A DNA stretch of 64,000 nucleotides from Saprospira grandis str. Lewin (GTDB lineage: Bacteria; Bacteroidota; Bacteroidia; Chitinophagales; Saprospiraceae): contig NC_016940.1 in assembly GCF_000250635.1 (NCBI RefSeq), positions 2,094,001 to 2,158,000 of the forward strand, given 5' to 3'. The position numbers were made by a program, and so were the translations under genes. Every line of letters begins with the position of its first letter. Within the stretch, counting starts at the first letter, position 1. Below are positions 23,810-32,905 of the stretch, in pieces. The notes beneath the pieces were generated by a model. That model did no database searches. It was not told the origin of the DNA and saw nothing but the letters and a program-made list of their open reading frames with translations.

Positions 23810-25633
23810 TTATTTAATGACCACATTGGCGGCATTGTTGGCGCGTTTACGCTCATGCTCTTTCAAGAAGATTTTGCGTAGGCGCAGGCTTTCGGGCGTA
23901 ATTTCTAGGTACTCATCTTCCCCAACATACTCCATGTATTGCTCCAAAGAGAACTGCAAGGGGGGAGGCAACTTGGCCTTATCATCGGCACCAGAAGAGC
24001 GCATGTTGGTGAGCTTCTTCGTTTTGGTAATATTGATCACGAGGTCATTTTCACGGCTGTGCTCGCCAATGATTTGGCCTTCGTAGATATCTACACCGGG
24101 AGAGATGAAGAAAACACCGCGATCTTTGAGCTTGTCCATAGCGTAAGGAATAGACGTACCATTTTCCAAAACGATCAATGAACCCTTGTTACGAGAAGGC
24201 AATTCGCCTTTCCAAGGAGCGTATTCTACAAAGCGGTGGTTCATGATGGCTTGGCCAGCCGTAGAGTTGAGGACCAAGGTACGCAAACCGATAATTCCAC
24301 GAGAAGGAATCATAAATTCGAGGTGCATCAAGTCGCCTTTGGGCTCCATGATGGTCATATCGCCTTTGCGCTGAGTAACCAACTCGATGATTTTACCAGA
24401 AAACTCATCGGGAACATCTACAGCAAGCAATTCGACGGGCTCCATTTTTTGGTCGTCAATCATTTTCACGATCACCTGAGGCTTACCTACTTGGAACTCA
24501 TAACCTTCACGGCGCATGCTCTCAATCAATACAGAAAGGTGCATTACACCACGGCCAAAGACCATGTAAGAATCGGGGCTTTCGGTTTCCTGAACACGAA
24601 GGGCCAAGTTTTTCTCTAGCTCTTTGTGTAGACGGTCGCGAAGGTGGCGAGAAGTAACATATTTACCCTCCTTACCAAAGAAAGGCGAATCGTTAATCGT
24701 GAAAAGCATACTCATGGTAGGCTCATCAATTTTCATGGGCGTAAGGCCTTCGGGCGCTTCAAAATCAGCGATCGTATCCCCAATTTCAAAGTTTTCAATC
24801 CCTACAACGGCACAAAGGTCACCATTGATTACGGTTTCGGTTTCGGCCTTGCCCAAACCATCAAAAGTATAAAGTTTACGTACTCTTGACTTCTCGATGC
24901 TGCCATCGCGCTTCACTACAGAAACGGGCTGGTTTACCGAAAGCGTACCACGGTGAACGCGGCCAATCGCCATACGGCCAACATACTGAGAGTAGTCCAA
25001 GCTCGTAATTTGCATCTGCAAACTTCCCTCATTTTGGGCAGGAGCAGGAATATCTTCTAGTACACGATCGAGGAGGTAAGAAACGTCGGCTGTTTGCTCT
25101 TTCCAATCAGGACCCATCCAATCGTTCTTGGCCGATCCATAAACCGTATTAAAGTCAAGCTGCTCTTCGCTAGCATCCAAGTTGAACATCAAGTCAAAGA
25201 CATCCTCTTGCACCTCATCGGGGCGGCAGTTGTCCTTATCTACTTTGTTCACCACTACCACAATCGCCTTACCGAGCTCAATAGCTTTGCTCAATACATA
25301 ACGAGTTTGGGGCATAGGACCTTCAAAGGCATCTACCAAAAGCAGTACGCCATCGGCCATATTGAGCACTCGCTCTACCTCACCACCAAAGTCGGCGTGA
25401 CCGGGAGTGTCAATAATGTTAATCTTGGTTCCTTTGTAATTGACCGAAACGTTTTTGGCCAAAATGGTAATTCCCCGCTCCCGCTCTTGGTCGTTATTGT
25501 CCAAAATCAGCTCTCCTGTTTCTTGATGAGCATGAAAAAGGCGGCAATGGTGAAGAATTTTGTCTACCAGGGTGGTTTTTCCGTGGTCTACGTGCGCAAT
25601 GATAGCGATGTTCCGTAGGTTCTGCTTTTGCAT
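23810..25633 (-). CDS. typA: Ribosome-associated GTPase TypA/BipA
   Basis: Translational GTPase involved in ribosome assembly and stress or cold growth; 607 aa, full length. G1 '[14 protein letters not shown]', G2/switch region '[12 protein letters not shown]', G3 '[17 protein letters not shown]' and G4 'VVNKVDKDN' are intact. The EF-G-like domains and the TypA-specific C-terminal domain ('[20 protein letters not shown]') follow. Monocistronic. A forward element starts 64 bp upstream of the ATG. Confidence 0.97.
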   Translation of the reverse strand: MQKQNLRNIAIIAHVDHGKTTLVDKILHHCRLFHAHQETGELILDNNDQERERGITILAKNVSVNYKGTKINIIDTPGHADFGGEVERVLNMADGVLLLVDAFEGPMPQTRYVLSKAIELGKAIVVVVNKVDKDNCRPDEVQEDVFDLMFNLDASEEQLDFNTVYGSAKNDWMGPDWKEQTADVSYLLDRVLEDIPAPAQNEGSLQMQITSLDYSQYVGRMAIGRVHRGTLSVNQPVSVVKRDGSIEKSRVRKLYTFDGLGKAETETVINGDLCAVVGIENFEIGDTIADFEAPEGLTPMKIDEPTMSMLFTINDSPFFGKEGKYVTSRHLRDRLHKELEKNLALRVQETESPDSYMVFGRGVMHLSVLIESMRREGYEFQVGKPQVIVKMIDDQKMEPVELLAVDVPDEFSGKIIELVTQRKGDMTIMEPKGDLMHLEFMIPSRGIIGLRTLVLNSTAGQAIMNHRFVEYAPWKGELPSRNKGSLIVLENGTSIPYAMDKLKDRGVFFISPGVDIYEGQIIGEHSRENDLVINITKTKKLTNMRSSGADDKAKLPPPLQFSLEQYMEYVGEDEYLEITPESLRLRKIFLKEHERKRANNAANVVIK

Positions 25634-25697
25634 ACAGCTAAGTTGAAAAAGATCTGTAAGAACAAACTCATAAGACTATGGACCCGCTTATTTTTTT

Positions 25698-25812
25698 GGG
25701 GCCTCCGCAGCAAAGCTGCGGCGCTACGTTTCGGGGCTCGCTATTCGCTCGGCCCTGCGGCGCAAAGCGCCTTGGTCTGGCCCTGCGGGCCACCCCTGCA
25801 CATCGCTAGGCC
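25698..25812 (+). repeat. GGCC cloverleaf element, copy 12 (type A, forward)
   Basis: Follows a T7 run. Hairpin 1 is CCGCAG-CAAAG-CTGCGG, hairpin 2 GGCGC-AAA-GCGCC, hairpin 3 TGGCCC-TGC-GGGCCA, end CACATCGCTAGGCC. All three stems differ in sequence from most other type A copies yet remain paired. Confidence 0.92.
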
Positions 25813-25877
25813 AATTGGAGGCCGCCAACTTTTGGCTTGCCCAATGACCTTTTCGTCATAAGTTGCTCTAAATGAAT

Positions 25878-25914
25878 AAAAAAAGCAGCCCCTTGGGGAG
25901 CCGCCTAAGCTGCC
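25878..25914 (-). terminator. Intrinsic terminator of the 632-aa secreted-protein gene
   Basis: On the minus strand a GCAGC/GCTGC base stem with an inner CTCCCC/GGGG stem is followed by T7. It lies about 55 bp after the stop. Confidence 0.7.
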
Positions 25915-25968
25915 GCAAAAGTACAGCTAAATCTTTGAGTAATAAAGTTTTTTAAAGTTATTTTTAGG

Positions 25969-27867
25969 CTATTTTTCTTTAATGGCCTCTATTTCATTGA
26001 GTTTTTCGACCGCTTTGCGCAGCTCGGCCAAATTATCTAGGGCCTTAAAGCTTAGTTTGTAGGGCAGTTTGTTGGCCCGCTCGGCCGATAGGTTGAGGTA
26101 AATTTTGCCCTCTTCCTCATAAAAGGCAAAGAGCCAAATGGGCGCTTCGGCCTGCAAATTCGGAAAATTGAGGTTTTCGATATCTGTGGTTTGGCTGCGC
26201 ACCGCATATTGGCTGCCCCGATCTATGGCGATGCCTTGCATTTTGTAGGTGGGTAGCTCTTGCCCAAAGGTAAAGGCCTTGTAGGTCAGGGGCGTTTTGG
26301 GCGCTGCTTTTTGGCCCAAGGCCAATAGGCCCAAACGCTTGCTAGGGACCCATAAATAATGAAGCTCTTGCCCCAATAGATCGGGCGCAAAGGCCCGAGC
26401 CGCTAGTTTTGGCCTTAATGCGCTTAGGGCTTTGGCCAATTGCTTTTGCTCTTGGGGCGAGTACTGCTGCCAAGCTTGGCGCAAACGCTCCGCCTCGTAA
26501 TTTTGGAGTTTAGGCAGGCTGTCTCGGGCATCTTGCCAACGCCGCAGGGCTTTGAGGTAGATCTGTTGCAAACTATCTCGCTCATCACTATAAGCCAGAT
26601 ATTGCTGCTCATAAGCCCCCTTGATTTGGGCCAAACTATCCGAGAAGCTTTGCAAAATGGCCGCTTGTTGGTCCTCGTTTTTCTTTAGGCGTTTGTGCAA
26701 AATCTCCAACTCCCTTTGAAACTCCATTTGCTCTCTGGCCTTTCTCTTTTTTCCTCGCCAACGCTTTTTTTCTTTTGCGGCATAACGCGCCTTACAATCG
26801 TTAATGAGGCCCAGATAAAAGTCGTTTTCCTTGAGCAAGGGTTGCAAGGCTTGGCTATCTAGTTTGGGGTATTGCGGTTTTGGGGGCGCTACTGGAAAAG
26901 GGGGAGGGCTGGGTTTGGCGGGCAAGGCCAAATCTCGATAAACAAAAAGGCTATCATTTTGGGCCAAATGCAAGGGCAGGCAAATGGCTTGGCTATTGGG
27001 CCAGCTGCCCAGCTCTAGGCGGCCCCACTTTAGGCCCTCTTCTTGGTCCCTAGCGGCATAAAGCCCCAAGTTTTCTTGATGTTGGACCGTGGGCAAGAAA
27101 AAGGAAATACTTTGGTTGGGGGCCAACTTAAGGGCTTGTCCAGCCCTTTCGGCCTGTATTTCTACAATTGGACCCAGGGCCAAGTCTTGGCTTTGGCTGG
27201 CCAACCAATAGGGCAGGAGCTCCGATTTGCGCAAAGCCACTTTTAGCTTAATCTGAATGGGGTCGCCAGTTGGACCAAAAGCTTGGGCCGGGATAAAAAT
27301 CAGGGCGCCTTCAGGGCTTTTAAAGTAAGCGGCTTGTCCTGGATAAAACAAAAAGCTTTGGTCCTGAATACTGGCCATCCATTGGGCCAAAATAGCTCGG
27401 CGGCTCTGATAAAAGTTGGGAGCAGGTCCATCTTCTAAGCTGAGGGTATCGGTTTGCTCATTTTCTTGGTAGTGGCTGGCAATGCGCAACTGGATAATAT
27501 GTCCTGCTGTTTTGGGTAAATCGGCCTGAGGCAAGGCCTTGCTCTCAAAGCGAATGCGCTCTTTGGGCCATTGACAGCGGTTTAAAATTTGCTGTAATAA
27601 ATAGCTGCGCTTACGGACCAAATCATAGTAGGACTGCTTTTCTTCAAAGTAGTTCATTTGGCGCTCGACCACAATCCAGCTGCTATCTATAGCTTGGGCA
27701 TTTTGGACCAATATGCGGATACTATCCACCCAAGCTTGCTCGGGCAGCGCATCGGATTTAGGCGCAAAGGGAATGCGCAAATCTTGGCCCCAAAGGCTGG
27801 GCGCCGAAAGCAGGAAAATAAAAAGCCAGCCCCAAAGAGGAGCTAGCTTGCAAAAAGGTAAATTCAT
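25969..27867 (-). CDS. Large secreted protein with coiled-coil middle, function unknown
   Basis: A 632-aa protein with a signal peptide (about 1-27, ending SLWGQ). Residues about 170-310 ('GALIFIPAQAFGPTGDPIQI', then 'PIVEIQAERAGQALKLAPNQ') resemble by eye the ZU5-like beta domain common in Bacteroidota surface proteins. A proline-rich linker and a charged coiled coil (about 350-470) follow, then a C-terminal region ending in a helix. No sorting domain was recognised. Ferritin lies 23 bp upstream on the same strand, so the two may be cotranscribed. Function not inferable. Confidence 0.75.
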   Translation of the reverse strand: MNLPFCKLAPLWGWLFIFLLSAPSLWGQDLRIPFAPKSDALPEQAWVDSIRILVQNAQAIDSSWIVVERQMNYFEEKQSYYDLVRKRSYLLQQILNRCQWPKERIRFESKALPQADLPKTAGHIIQLRIASHYQENEQTDTLSLEDGPAPNFYQSRRAILAQWMASIQDQSFLFYPGQAAYFKSPEGALIFIPAQAFGPTGDPIQIKLKVALRKSELLPYWLASQSQDLALGPIVEIQAERAGQALKLAPNQSISFFLPTVQHQENLGLYAARDQEEGLKWGRLELGSWPNSQAICLPLHLAQNDSLFVYRDLALPAKPSPPPFPVAPPKPQYPKLDSQALQPLLKENDFYLGLINDCKARYAAKEKKRWRGKKRKAREQMEFQRELEILHKRLKKNEDQQAAILQSFSDSLAQIKGAYEQQYLAYSDERDSLQQIYLKALRRWQDARDSLPKLQNYEAERLRQAWQQYSPQEQKQLAKALSALRPKLAARAFAPDLLGQELHYLWVPSKRLGLLALGQKAAPKTPLTYKAFTFGQELPTYKMQGIAIDRGSQYAVRSQTTDIENLNFPNLQAEAPIWLFAFYEEEGKIYLNLSAERANKLPYKLSFKALDNLAELRKAVEKLNEIEAIKEK

Positions 27868-27890
27868 TGATCAGATAGATTCATCATCGA

Positions 27891-28409
27891 TTAGGCCTCG
27901 GCTTCTTCTGCGGGCCGGTTCTCGTTAATCTGCTGTAGCTCTTTGTCGATATAATAGAGGCTTTGTGGGCCATCGCCAATGAGCTTAATTTTATCTAGAA
28001 TATCGCGGACCATAGCTTCTTCTTCTCTTTGCTCGGCCACATACCACTGCAAAAAGACCATAGTAGAGTGGTCCTTTTCTTCTTGGCTAAGGCTCATGAG
28101 TTCATTGATAGAAGCGGTAACCGCCTTTTCTTGTTTATAAGACTTTTTGAACACCTTTTGGACCGATTCGAATTCGGTTTCGGGTTGTTCGACGGCGGGC
28201 ACGATAGCGTGACCATCCATTTCGTTTACATAATGAACAATCTTGAGCATATGCATACGCTCTTCATCAGATTGGGCATAGAAAAACTGGGCACAGTTGC
28301 CAAGGCCTTCACGGTCGCACCAAGAAGCCATCGCTAGATAGGCCGAAGAGGCGGCCGCTTCTTGAGCGATTTGAGCATTGAGTGCAGCAGTTATTTTTTT
28401 AGATAGCAT
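27891..28409 (-). CDS. ftnA: Ferritin, non-heme iron storage
   Basis: A 172-aa FtnA-type ferritin, which oxidises Fe(II) and stores it as a mineral in a 24-mer. Ferroxidase ligands E17, E50 and H53 ('AQEAAASSAYLAMASW', 'DEERMHMLKI') are at the usual positions; the later helix has 'QWYVAEQREEEAMVRDILD'. No heme-binding methionine pattern was seen. The C-terminus is unusually glutamate/alanine rich. Probably transcribed with the 632-aa gene downstream. Confidence 0.95.
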   Translation of the reverse strand: MLSKKITAALNAQIAQEAAASSAYLAMASWCDREGLGNCAQFFYAQSDEERMHMLKIVHYVNEMDGHAIVPAVEQPETEFESVQKVFKKSYKQEKAVTASINELMSLSQEEKDHSTMVFLQWYVAEQREEEAMVRDILDKIKLIGDGPQSLYYIDKELQQINENRPAEEAEA

Positions 28410-28581
28410 AAGTGTCTAATTTTGAAGAATGATAACAAAGCGGGCCTGTAGGGGCCAGCTAAAAAAGAACAAATGATGCTCTTTGCGAGTTTACTCAAAA
28501 GTAAGACAGCGGGCGCAGAAGCCCAATAATAGGGCAAAGTTAGTTCTATTTTAGAATTTATCTAATTCTAAGTAGCCTTAT

Positions 28582-28977
28582 CTAGGCTGATTTGGCTAGT
28601 TGCTCGATGAGCTCAAAATTTTCGACTAGGGCCAGGGTCAGCGAGTTGATAGAGCCCTCTAGCTCGTTGAGGTCCAAGTTTTCTAGTTCTAGAGTATCTC
28701 GATAAATGAGTTGTTGGCCCGATTCATCTAAGACAAAGGCGCCAAAAAGTAGGTAGCGGTTGGCTTTTAGGAGCTCTTGGCATTCTTGGGCCGACAACTG
28801 TTCTAGTTGGAGGAGCTTTTGCTCGATGATGAGTAGATTATCTTCACAATCTAAAATCATTTGGTGGATGCCTCTATCTTCATTGGAGATAATGAGGATT
28901 TCTTCTTCGGGAATTTCCTTGAGGATTTCGCAATCTAGTTCCTGGATAAGCCCTTTGAGCTGCTTATAGTGCGACAT
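28582..28977 (-). CDS. Small acidic protein, CesT/YbjN-like fold candidate
   Basis: A 131-aa acidic protein without signal peptide. The C-terminal half ('NRYLLFGAFVLDESGQQLIY', then a two-helix end 'INSLTLALVENFELIEQL') has the strand-helix rhythm of the type III chaperone-like/YbjN superfamily. Members often act as chaperones or adaptors, but no client is suggested by neighbours. Monocistronic. Fold assignment is by eye and needs a profile search. Confidence 0.65.
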   Translation of the reverse strand: MSHYKQLKGLIQELDCEILKEIPEEEILIISNEDRGIHQMILDCEDNLLIIEQKLLQLEQLSAQECQELLKANRYLLFGAFVLDESGQQLIYRDTLELENLDLNELEGSINSLTLALVENFELIEQLAKSA

Positions 28978-29095
28978 ATTTATAGATTATTTTGAGTTTG
29001 CTGTTTAGCTTATTTTTGCTTGGCAACCAAAGCTAAGGATTTAATTGCGGTTATCAAATTTTGCTGATTCCTTGGCGGGAAAGAGGGGCAGATTT

Positions 29096-29185
29096 GGCCC
29101 AGCGCTGCGCAGCCGTGGCCCGAAGGGCCAGACCCAAGCCGCCGCAGGCGGCTGCAGGGCCGAGCAGACCTGCGAGCGGCGCAGC
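29096..29185 (-). repeat. GGCC cloverleaf element, copy 13 (type C), left part interrupted by IS
   Basis: Begins GGCCCAGCGCTGCGCAG, with hairpin 3 TGGCCC-TTC-GGGCCA, hairpin 2 AGCCGCC/GGCGGCT and the core up to AGCGGCGCAGC. The rest resumes at 30741 after the IS4-family element. Together they form a complete type C copy. Confidence 0.9.
29175..29185. repeat. Target-site duplication, left copy (11 bp)
   Basis: AGCGGCGCAGC here and at 30741-30751 flank the IS. One copy is expected in an unbroken type C core, so this is a target duplication. Confidence 0.8.
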
Positions 29186-30740
29186 CTTGGGTTGACCCAC
29201 TTTTTATAGCGGTGTCAATTTAGGGATCGATATCCATCATACATAAATATGAATCTCTCTAATCCTAGTCCTATTTTTTTGACGGATACGGCATGCCTAG
29301 TTTTCTTCACTGCGCCATTAAATCCGCCCAACCTCGCTATGATCCAATAGGCCCAAGCTATTGATTTAGAGGTGAATGGATTGCGCAAAGAAGGGCTTTG
29401 GCTTTCGCCTTTTAGATATTGTTTAAATATAAGATCTAAGACTTCTACTTCATCTTCTGTGAAAATAGAGGTTGCTGGAGTCTCATTATCTTGGTTAAGT
29501 CCAGCTTCTTTAAGCTTAAGGACCTTGTCAGATGCACTGATTGCCATAAGTATCATTTTGCGGATAGCTTTACCTGTTTTCAAACATATATTTTCAATAT
29601 CAAAGCCATCTGATTTTAAATATTTAAAGTATGTTTCAATTAACCACCTCTTGCGGTAGCAAAGAACAAGCTCTAAGAGCTCTTCTTCGCTGTTGATTTC
29701 TTCATTTGTGAGTAAGCGCCAACTGATGGTTTTATCATCATGATCTTTTTTTGTTCGGCTTCTTTTTCTAGCGGCAGATTTTGAAAAACCTTTGCCCTTT
29801 TCAAAAACCTCAATAACATTGATGTCATTGACTTAGGCTTTGGTTCGCCAAGAACATACTTACAAGATTTGGGAACGGCAAAAGTCACTTTTTTAGATCG
29901 AATAACTAGCTTCTTCCCGTTAAGTTTTTTACGGCTACTCTTGACCGTTTCTGTCGTCTCAAAGTCTGCTGGATAATGTTCAAAGACATCACATAATGGA
30001 ATCTTTTTGCCATCCTCCCAAATCGTTGCTCGTCTATCTGTTCGAGACCGAATCAAGAACTTAATATGCTGTCTGAAAAAACTTTCCATCATAGGATAAA
30101 CATCTCCTTCTCGATCACAAACATGTAAAATATCAATTAGGTCGTTAATTATTTTTAACGCAGATTCTGTCTCTTCTACATTTATTTTCCACCTCGTAAT
30201 TTCACCTCTAAAATGACCCGTATTTCTATTTTCAGCCTCCTTACAAGTTACTCTATTTTTATATCGATTATAAAGCTGAATACCTCCTAAGCCATGATAA
30301 TGAAAGCTTTCTCGACCATATAGTAGAGCCATGTGAAGAAATACAGACAAATTTGTTTCCCGACCTCCAGGGCCTAAACCCTCTTTGTCGGTTAGTCTAT
30401 TTCTTTGCTTGTTCAGTACAACTTCAGAGGTGTCGTGAAAGGCCAGAAGCTTTTCTTCAACCACCTTCATAGACTCCCTACTTTTGCCAATAAACTCAAA
30501 TTGAATGTATTCCTCAGTAAGATTTTTGTTTGATAACAACCTCATGAAAGCCTTACGGTCTGCATCAGTTTTTGCTACATTTGTTAAATGTGGGTTAGGA
30601 TTATTTTTTAGACTCTCTACTAATCTATAACATACTCTTACTGATTGCTTATTTAACATAAATGAAGATACATTTGTACTGTCCATATAAATCTTGATTT
30701 AGAGCTAATTTAAGCTTATTTTTAAAAGTGGGTCAACCCA
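29186..30740 (-). mobile_element. IS4-family (Tn5-like) insertion sequence
   Basis: About 1.55 kb bounded by inverted repeats TGGGTTGACCCACTTTT (from 29188) and its complement ending at 30740, with two extra bases (CT) on the left between the target duplication and the perfect repeat. It carries one DDE transposase gene, broken by a frameshift. It is inserted within a type C repeat element. Base composition is clearly more AT-rich than the flanks. Confidence 0.92.
29215..30686 (-). pseudogene. Tn5/IS4-type transposase, frameshifted
   Basis: Reads in two frames. The first (30686 to about 29835) has an N-terminal DNA-binding region, catalytic Asp in 'LLAFHDTSEVV' and the second Asp in 'HVCDREGDVYPM'. 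After 'GEPKPK' homologous reading continues in the -1 frame ('VNDINVIEVFEKG') with the perfect Y-x2-R-x3-E-x6-K signature 'YRKRWLIETYFKYLK' to the stop at 29215. No slippery heptamer is obvious at the junction, so a one-base deletion is the simpler reading. Without correction both products lack part of the DDE site. Uncorrected length would be about 490 aa. Confidence 0.88.
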
Positions 30741-30796
30741 AGCGGCGCAGCATAGCGGCGGCCGACCTAGGCAAAGCCTAGCCGGCCGCGGGCCCC
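30741..30796 (-). repeat. GGCC cloverleaf element, copy 13, right part
   Basis: Starts with the duplicated AGCGGCGCAGC (30741-30751), then hairpin 1 (GCGGCCG..CTAGG-CAAAG-CCTAG..CGGCCGC) and the GGGCCCC end. Confidence 0.9.
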
Positions 30797-30797
30797 A

Positions 30798-30842
30798 AAA
30801 AAAGAAAAACACCCTAGACTAAAAAATTAGCATAGGGTGTTT
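30798..30842 (-). terminator. Intrinsic terminator of the 121-aa gene
   Basis: A stem AAACACCCTAGAC / GCATAGGGTGTTT (imperfect) with A/T loop and T-rich minus-strand tail, 21 bp after the stop. Its tail abuts repeat copy 13. Confidence 0.8.
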
Positions 30843-30862
30843 ATATAGTACAGAAAATAGAC

Positions 30863-31228
30863 CTACAAAGGCAAGATTTCTGCAGGAATTTGGTTAGCCT
30901 CAATCAAGCGTTTGGCAAAAGCCTTATGGCCATGAGGAGCAAAAATGAACAAACGACCTTGTTTGGCACTACTGAGGTAAGAAAGCAACTTCCATTTGTT
31001 AATGACTTGTCGCTTATCAGAAGATTTGAGTGCAATCTCAAAGTAACATTTGCGGCCCATCGAAACGGCGGTGATATCTGGGGCAATCGAGTCATTAGTA
31101 GAGCTTTGCGTGAATGACTTGGGGTCTTCATAGCCTTCTACAGCGGCTTTAATATTGCTATATCCCTTTTTTTCTACCCATTCTACGGCCTTCTCGATAA
31201 ATGGAATTTTTTCTTCAGCTACGGTCAT
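30863..31228 (-). CDS. Small protein with possible PD-(D/E)xK nuclease-like core
   Basis: A 121-aa soluble protein. 'APDITAVSMGRKCYFEIALK' shows Asp on one strand and Glu-x3-Lys on the next, reminiscent of PD-(D/E)xK folds, though the ExK spacing is not canonical. A helix with conserved-looking 'INKWKLLSYLSS' and a strand 'GRLFIFAPHGH' follow, consistent with that fold. No methylase or toxin partner is adjacent, so a restriction role is not supported. The leader may contain an attenuator-like terminator at 31311-31340. Confidence 0.65.
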   Translation of the reverse strand: MTVAEEKIPFIEKAVEWVEKKGYSNIKAAVEGYEDPKSFTQSSTNDSIAPDITAVSMGRKCYFEIALKSSDKRQVINKWKLLSYLSSAKQGRLFIFAPHGHKAFAKRLIEANQIPAEILPL

Positions 31229-31310
31229 GATGCTTTTGCAGTTTTGGAGGCTAATCCTCTTGTGTACGAAACTTTTAGAAATACTTGTTGTCTATGAGTT
31301 AGATGGCTAC

Positions 31311-31340
31311 AAAAAACAAAAGCCCCTTTGAAAGGGGTTG
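31311..31340 (-). terminator. Minus-strand terminator ahead of the 121-aa gene
   Basis: CCCCTTT-GAAAGGGG hairpin followed by TTTTGTTTTTT on the minus strand. It lies 83 bp before the 121-aa gene and about 35-65 nt after a good -7 box, so it ends either a small RNA or an attenuated leader. Confidence 0.75.
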
Positions 31341-31382
31341 ATTTTCATTTTTATAAGCAGAATCTGTCACTTTAAACTAAGA

Positions 31383-31414
31383 CAAAGATACGCAGAGTTC
31401 CCTTATTTTGGAAA
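31383..31414 (-). promoter_or_regulatory. Candidate promoter upstream of the 121-aa gene
   Basis: TATCTTTG (31383-31390, minus strand) matches the Bacteroidota -7 box TAnnTTTG exactly; TTTC (31411-31414), 20 nt upstream, is a near match to the -33 TTTG. Confidence 0.5.
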
Positions 31415-31432
31415 TTCTTAAAGCGCTCAAAA

Positions 31433-31469
31433 TAAAAAAAGGTCCTTGTGGACGAGACAAGGACCTTTA
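31433..31469 (-). terminator. Strong minus-strand terminator in the hmp - 121-aa gene gap
   Basis: Perfect 12-bp stem AAAGGTCCTTGT / ACAAGGACCTTT with a 7-nt loop and T7 on the minus strand. It is the second terminator downstream of the flavohemoglobin gene. Confidence 0.88.
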
Positions 31470-31523
31470 ACAATCATAAAACTGACGATATTTTGCTCCT
31501 GTTATGAGCGAGAGGAGCATCAT
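31467..31523 (-). CDS. Possible 18-aa small ORF ending at a terminator
   Basis: ATGATG start at 31523/31520, reading MMLLSLITGAKYRQFYDC and stopping directly at the base of the strong terminator. A hairpin GCTCCT/AGGAGC lies inside. Such an ORF can occur by chance; its tight fit to the terminator is the only argument for it. Confidence 0.25.
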   Translation of the reverse strand: MMLLSLITGAKYRQFYDC

Positions 31524-31579
31524 TTGGTATAGTAAACGCCCAAAAACAAATTTTGGATGAGTGCTTTGTGCAAATATTT

Positions 31580-31624
31580 TAAAAAAAAATGGAAAAGCCA
31601 TTGATTTAACTGACTTTTCCATTT
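31580..31624 (-). terminator. Intrinsic terminator of the flavohemoglobin gene
   Basis: Stem AATGGAAAAG / CTTTTCCATT followed by T9 on the minus strand, 25 bp after the stop codon. Confidence 0.88.
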
Positions 31625-31648
31625 AAACAGAATTATTTTCCGCAATGC

Positions 31649-32821
31649 TTAGCTAAGCTGCAGTTGAACGGGGTTAAATTCTTCTAAGTGAATTTGTTCT
31701 TCGGGGATACCGGCTTGGCGGAGCTGCTTTCTTTGGGCTTGCATAAAGCCTGCTGGGCCACAGAGATAATAATTGGCGGCCAGGCCAAAGGGGGCTTTGA
31801 GGGCTTCATCTAGCTGCATTCGGCCATTTTGGTCCTCATAGAAATGCTGTAATTGGAGCTGATTTTCTAGGCTGCGGAGCTCTTCGGCAAAGAGTTGTTC
31901 GTCAGCAGATTTATAGGCATCCATCCAAAGAATGGGTTGTTCTGTTTGGCTATCGATCAGGGCCTGTAGCAGTCCCCAAAGGGGGCTGACCCCTACGCCG
32001 GCGCCTAAAAAGACGCTAGGGCTGGGCTTTTGCTCTAGGTGGAAATTACCGGCGGGCACCGTCAATTCTACCTCATCTCCAATTTTCATAGCCTGATGCA
32101 AGGCATTGCTCAAACGGCCCATGGGGCAGCCAGGCGCTCCTTTTTGGGCCTTTACCGTAATGCGGTAATAATTATTATTGGGCCGAGAGTTGAGGCTATA
32201 TTGTCGAGCCTGATAAATGCCCAATTCCTTAAAGAATAGGCGCAAAGATAGATATTGGCCTGGGCGGTGCAAGGGAATTTCTCCGCCATCTGATGGCGAT
32301 AAATAAAGATGATAGACATTGGGGGCTAGCTCCTCCTTTTTGATCAGCTTAAACTTGCGCCAATCGCTCCAAGCCGCATCGGGCGCTTCGGCGGCAGCAT
32401 ACATTTTAGCCTCCATCTCAATGAGAATATCGGCCAGCTGCTGGTAGGCCCGTCCCCAAGCGCCCAAAATAGGGGCATCATCGGGCAAATCGAGCAATTC
32501 TTGCAAAGCACCCAACAAGTACTTGCCCACAATGGGGTACTGATCGGCCTGCACCTGCAAACTGCGGTGTTTGTGCCCAATGAGCTCTAGGGCAGGCAAC
32601 AAAACTTCCGGCTGCTCAATATGCTTGGCATAAGCCAAAACCGATAGGGCCAAGCTTTTTTGCTGCTGCCCCAAAGCCTGATTGGCTAGATTGAAGATGT
32701 TTTTGAGCTCGGGATGATTGCTCAGCATGTTTTTATAAAACAAACGCGTAAGGGTTTCAGCATGCTCTTCCAAAATAGGCACAGAGGCTTGTACAAGTCG
32801 GATGTCTTCCTGATTCATCAT
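31649..32821 (-). CDS. hmp: Flavohemoglobin / nitric oxide dioxygenase
   Basis: Converts NO and O2 to nitrate using NAD(P)H, 390 aa. The globin domain (about 1-135) has distal Y29 (B10) and proximal H85 in 'IGHKHRSLQV'. The reductase follows: FAD-binding 'ARQYSLNS' near 205, 'GCPMGRLSNAL', NAD-binding 'FLGAGVGVSPLWGLL' and 'YYLCGPAGFMQAQ', and the C-terminal 'IHLEEFNP'. An Rrf2-family regulator gene lies just upstream, and a candidate operator overlaps the -7 region, which points to NO-responsive control (inference). Confidence 0.95.
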   Translation of the reverse strand: MMNQEDIRLVQASVPILEEHAETLTRLFYKNMLSNHPELKNIFNLANQALGQQQKSLALSVLAYAKHIEQPEVLLPALELIGHKHRSLQVQADQYPIVGKYLLGALQELLDLPDDAPILGAWGRAYQQLADILIEMEAKMYAAAEAPDAAWSDWRKFKLIKKEELAPNVYHLYLSPSDGGEIPLHRPGQYLSLRLFFKELGIYQARQYSLNSRPNNNYYRITVKAQKGAPGCPMGRLSNALHQAMKIGDEVELTVPAGNFHLEQKPSPSVFLGAGVGVSPLWGLLQALIDSQTEQPILWMDAYKSADEQLFAEELRSLENQLQLQHFYEDQNGRMQLDEALKAPFGLAANYYLCGPAGFMQAQRKQLRQAGIPEEQIHLEEFNPVQLQLS

Positions 32822-32841
32822 GTCTTTTACTTTTAAGATAA

Positions 32842-32859
32842 AAAGATACTTTTCTCTTT
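32842..32859 (-). promoter_or_regulatory. Candidate Rrf2-type operator upstream of hmp
   Basis: AAAGA-N8-TCTTT inverted repeat 21 bp before the hmp start, overlapping a -7-like TATCTTTT (32841-32848 on the minus strand). A 25-bp stretch around it matches, at 19 positions, the reverse complement of the site upstream of the regulator gene. The segment AAGATACTTTT (32843-32853) matches the known NsrR half-site AAGATGCYTTT at 10 of 11 positions. Confidence 0.5.
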
Positions 32860-32905
32860 TATTCGAACTGGATCAAAAAAAACCGCTAGATAAGGCGGCT
32901 AATTT

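Noticed and set aside
30863-31228. Restriction-modification or toxin-antitoxin locus next to the IS
   Set aside because: No methylase, specificity subunit or small partner gene is adjacent; only the weak fold resemblance remains.
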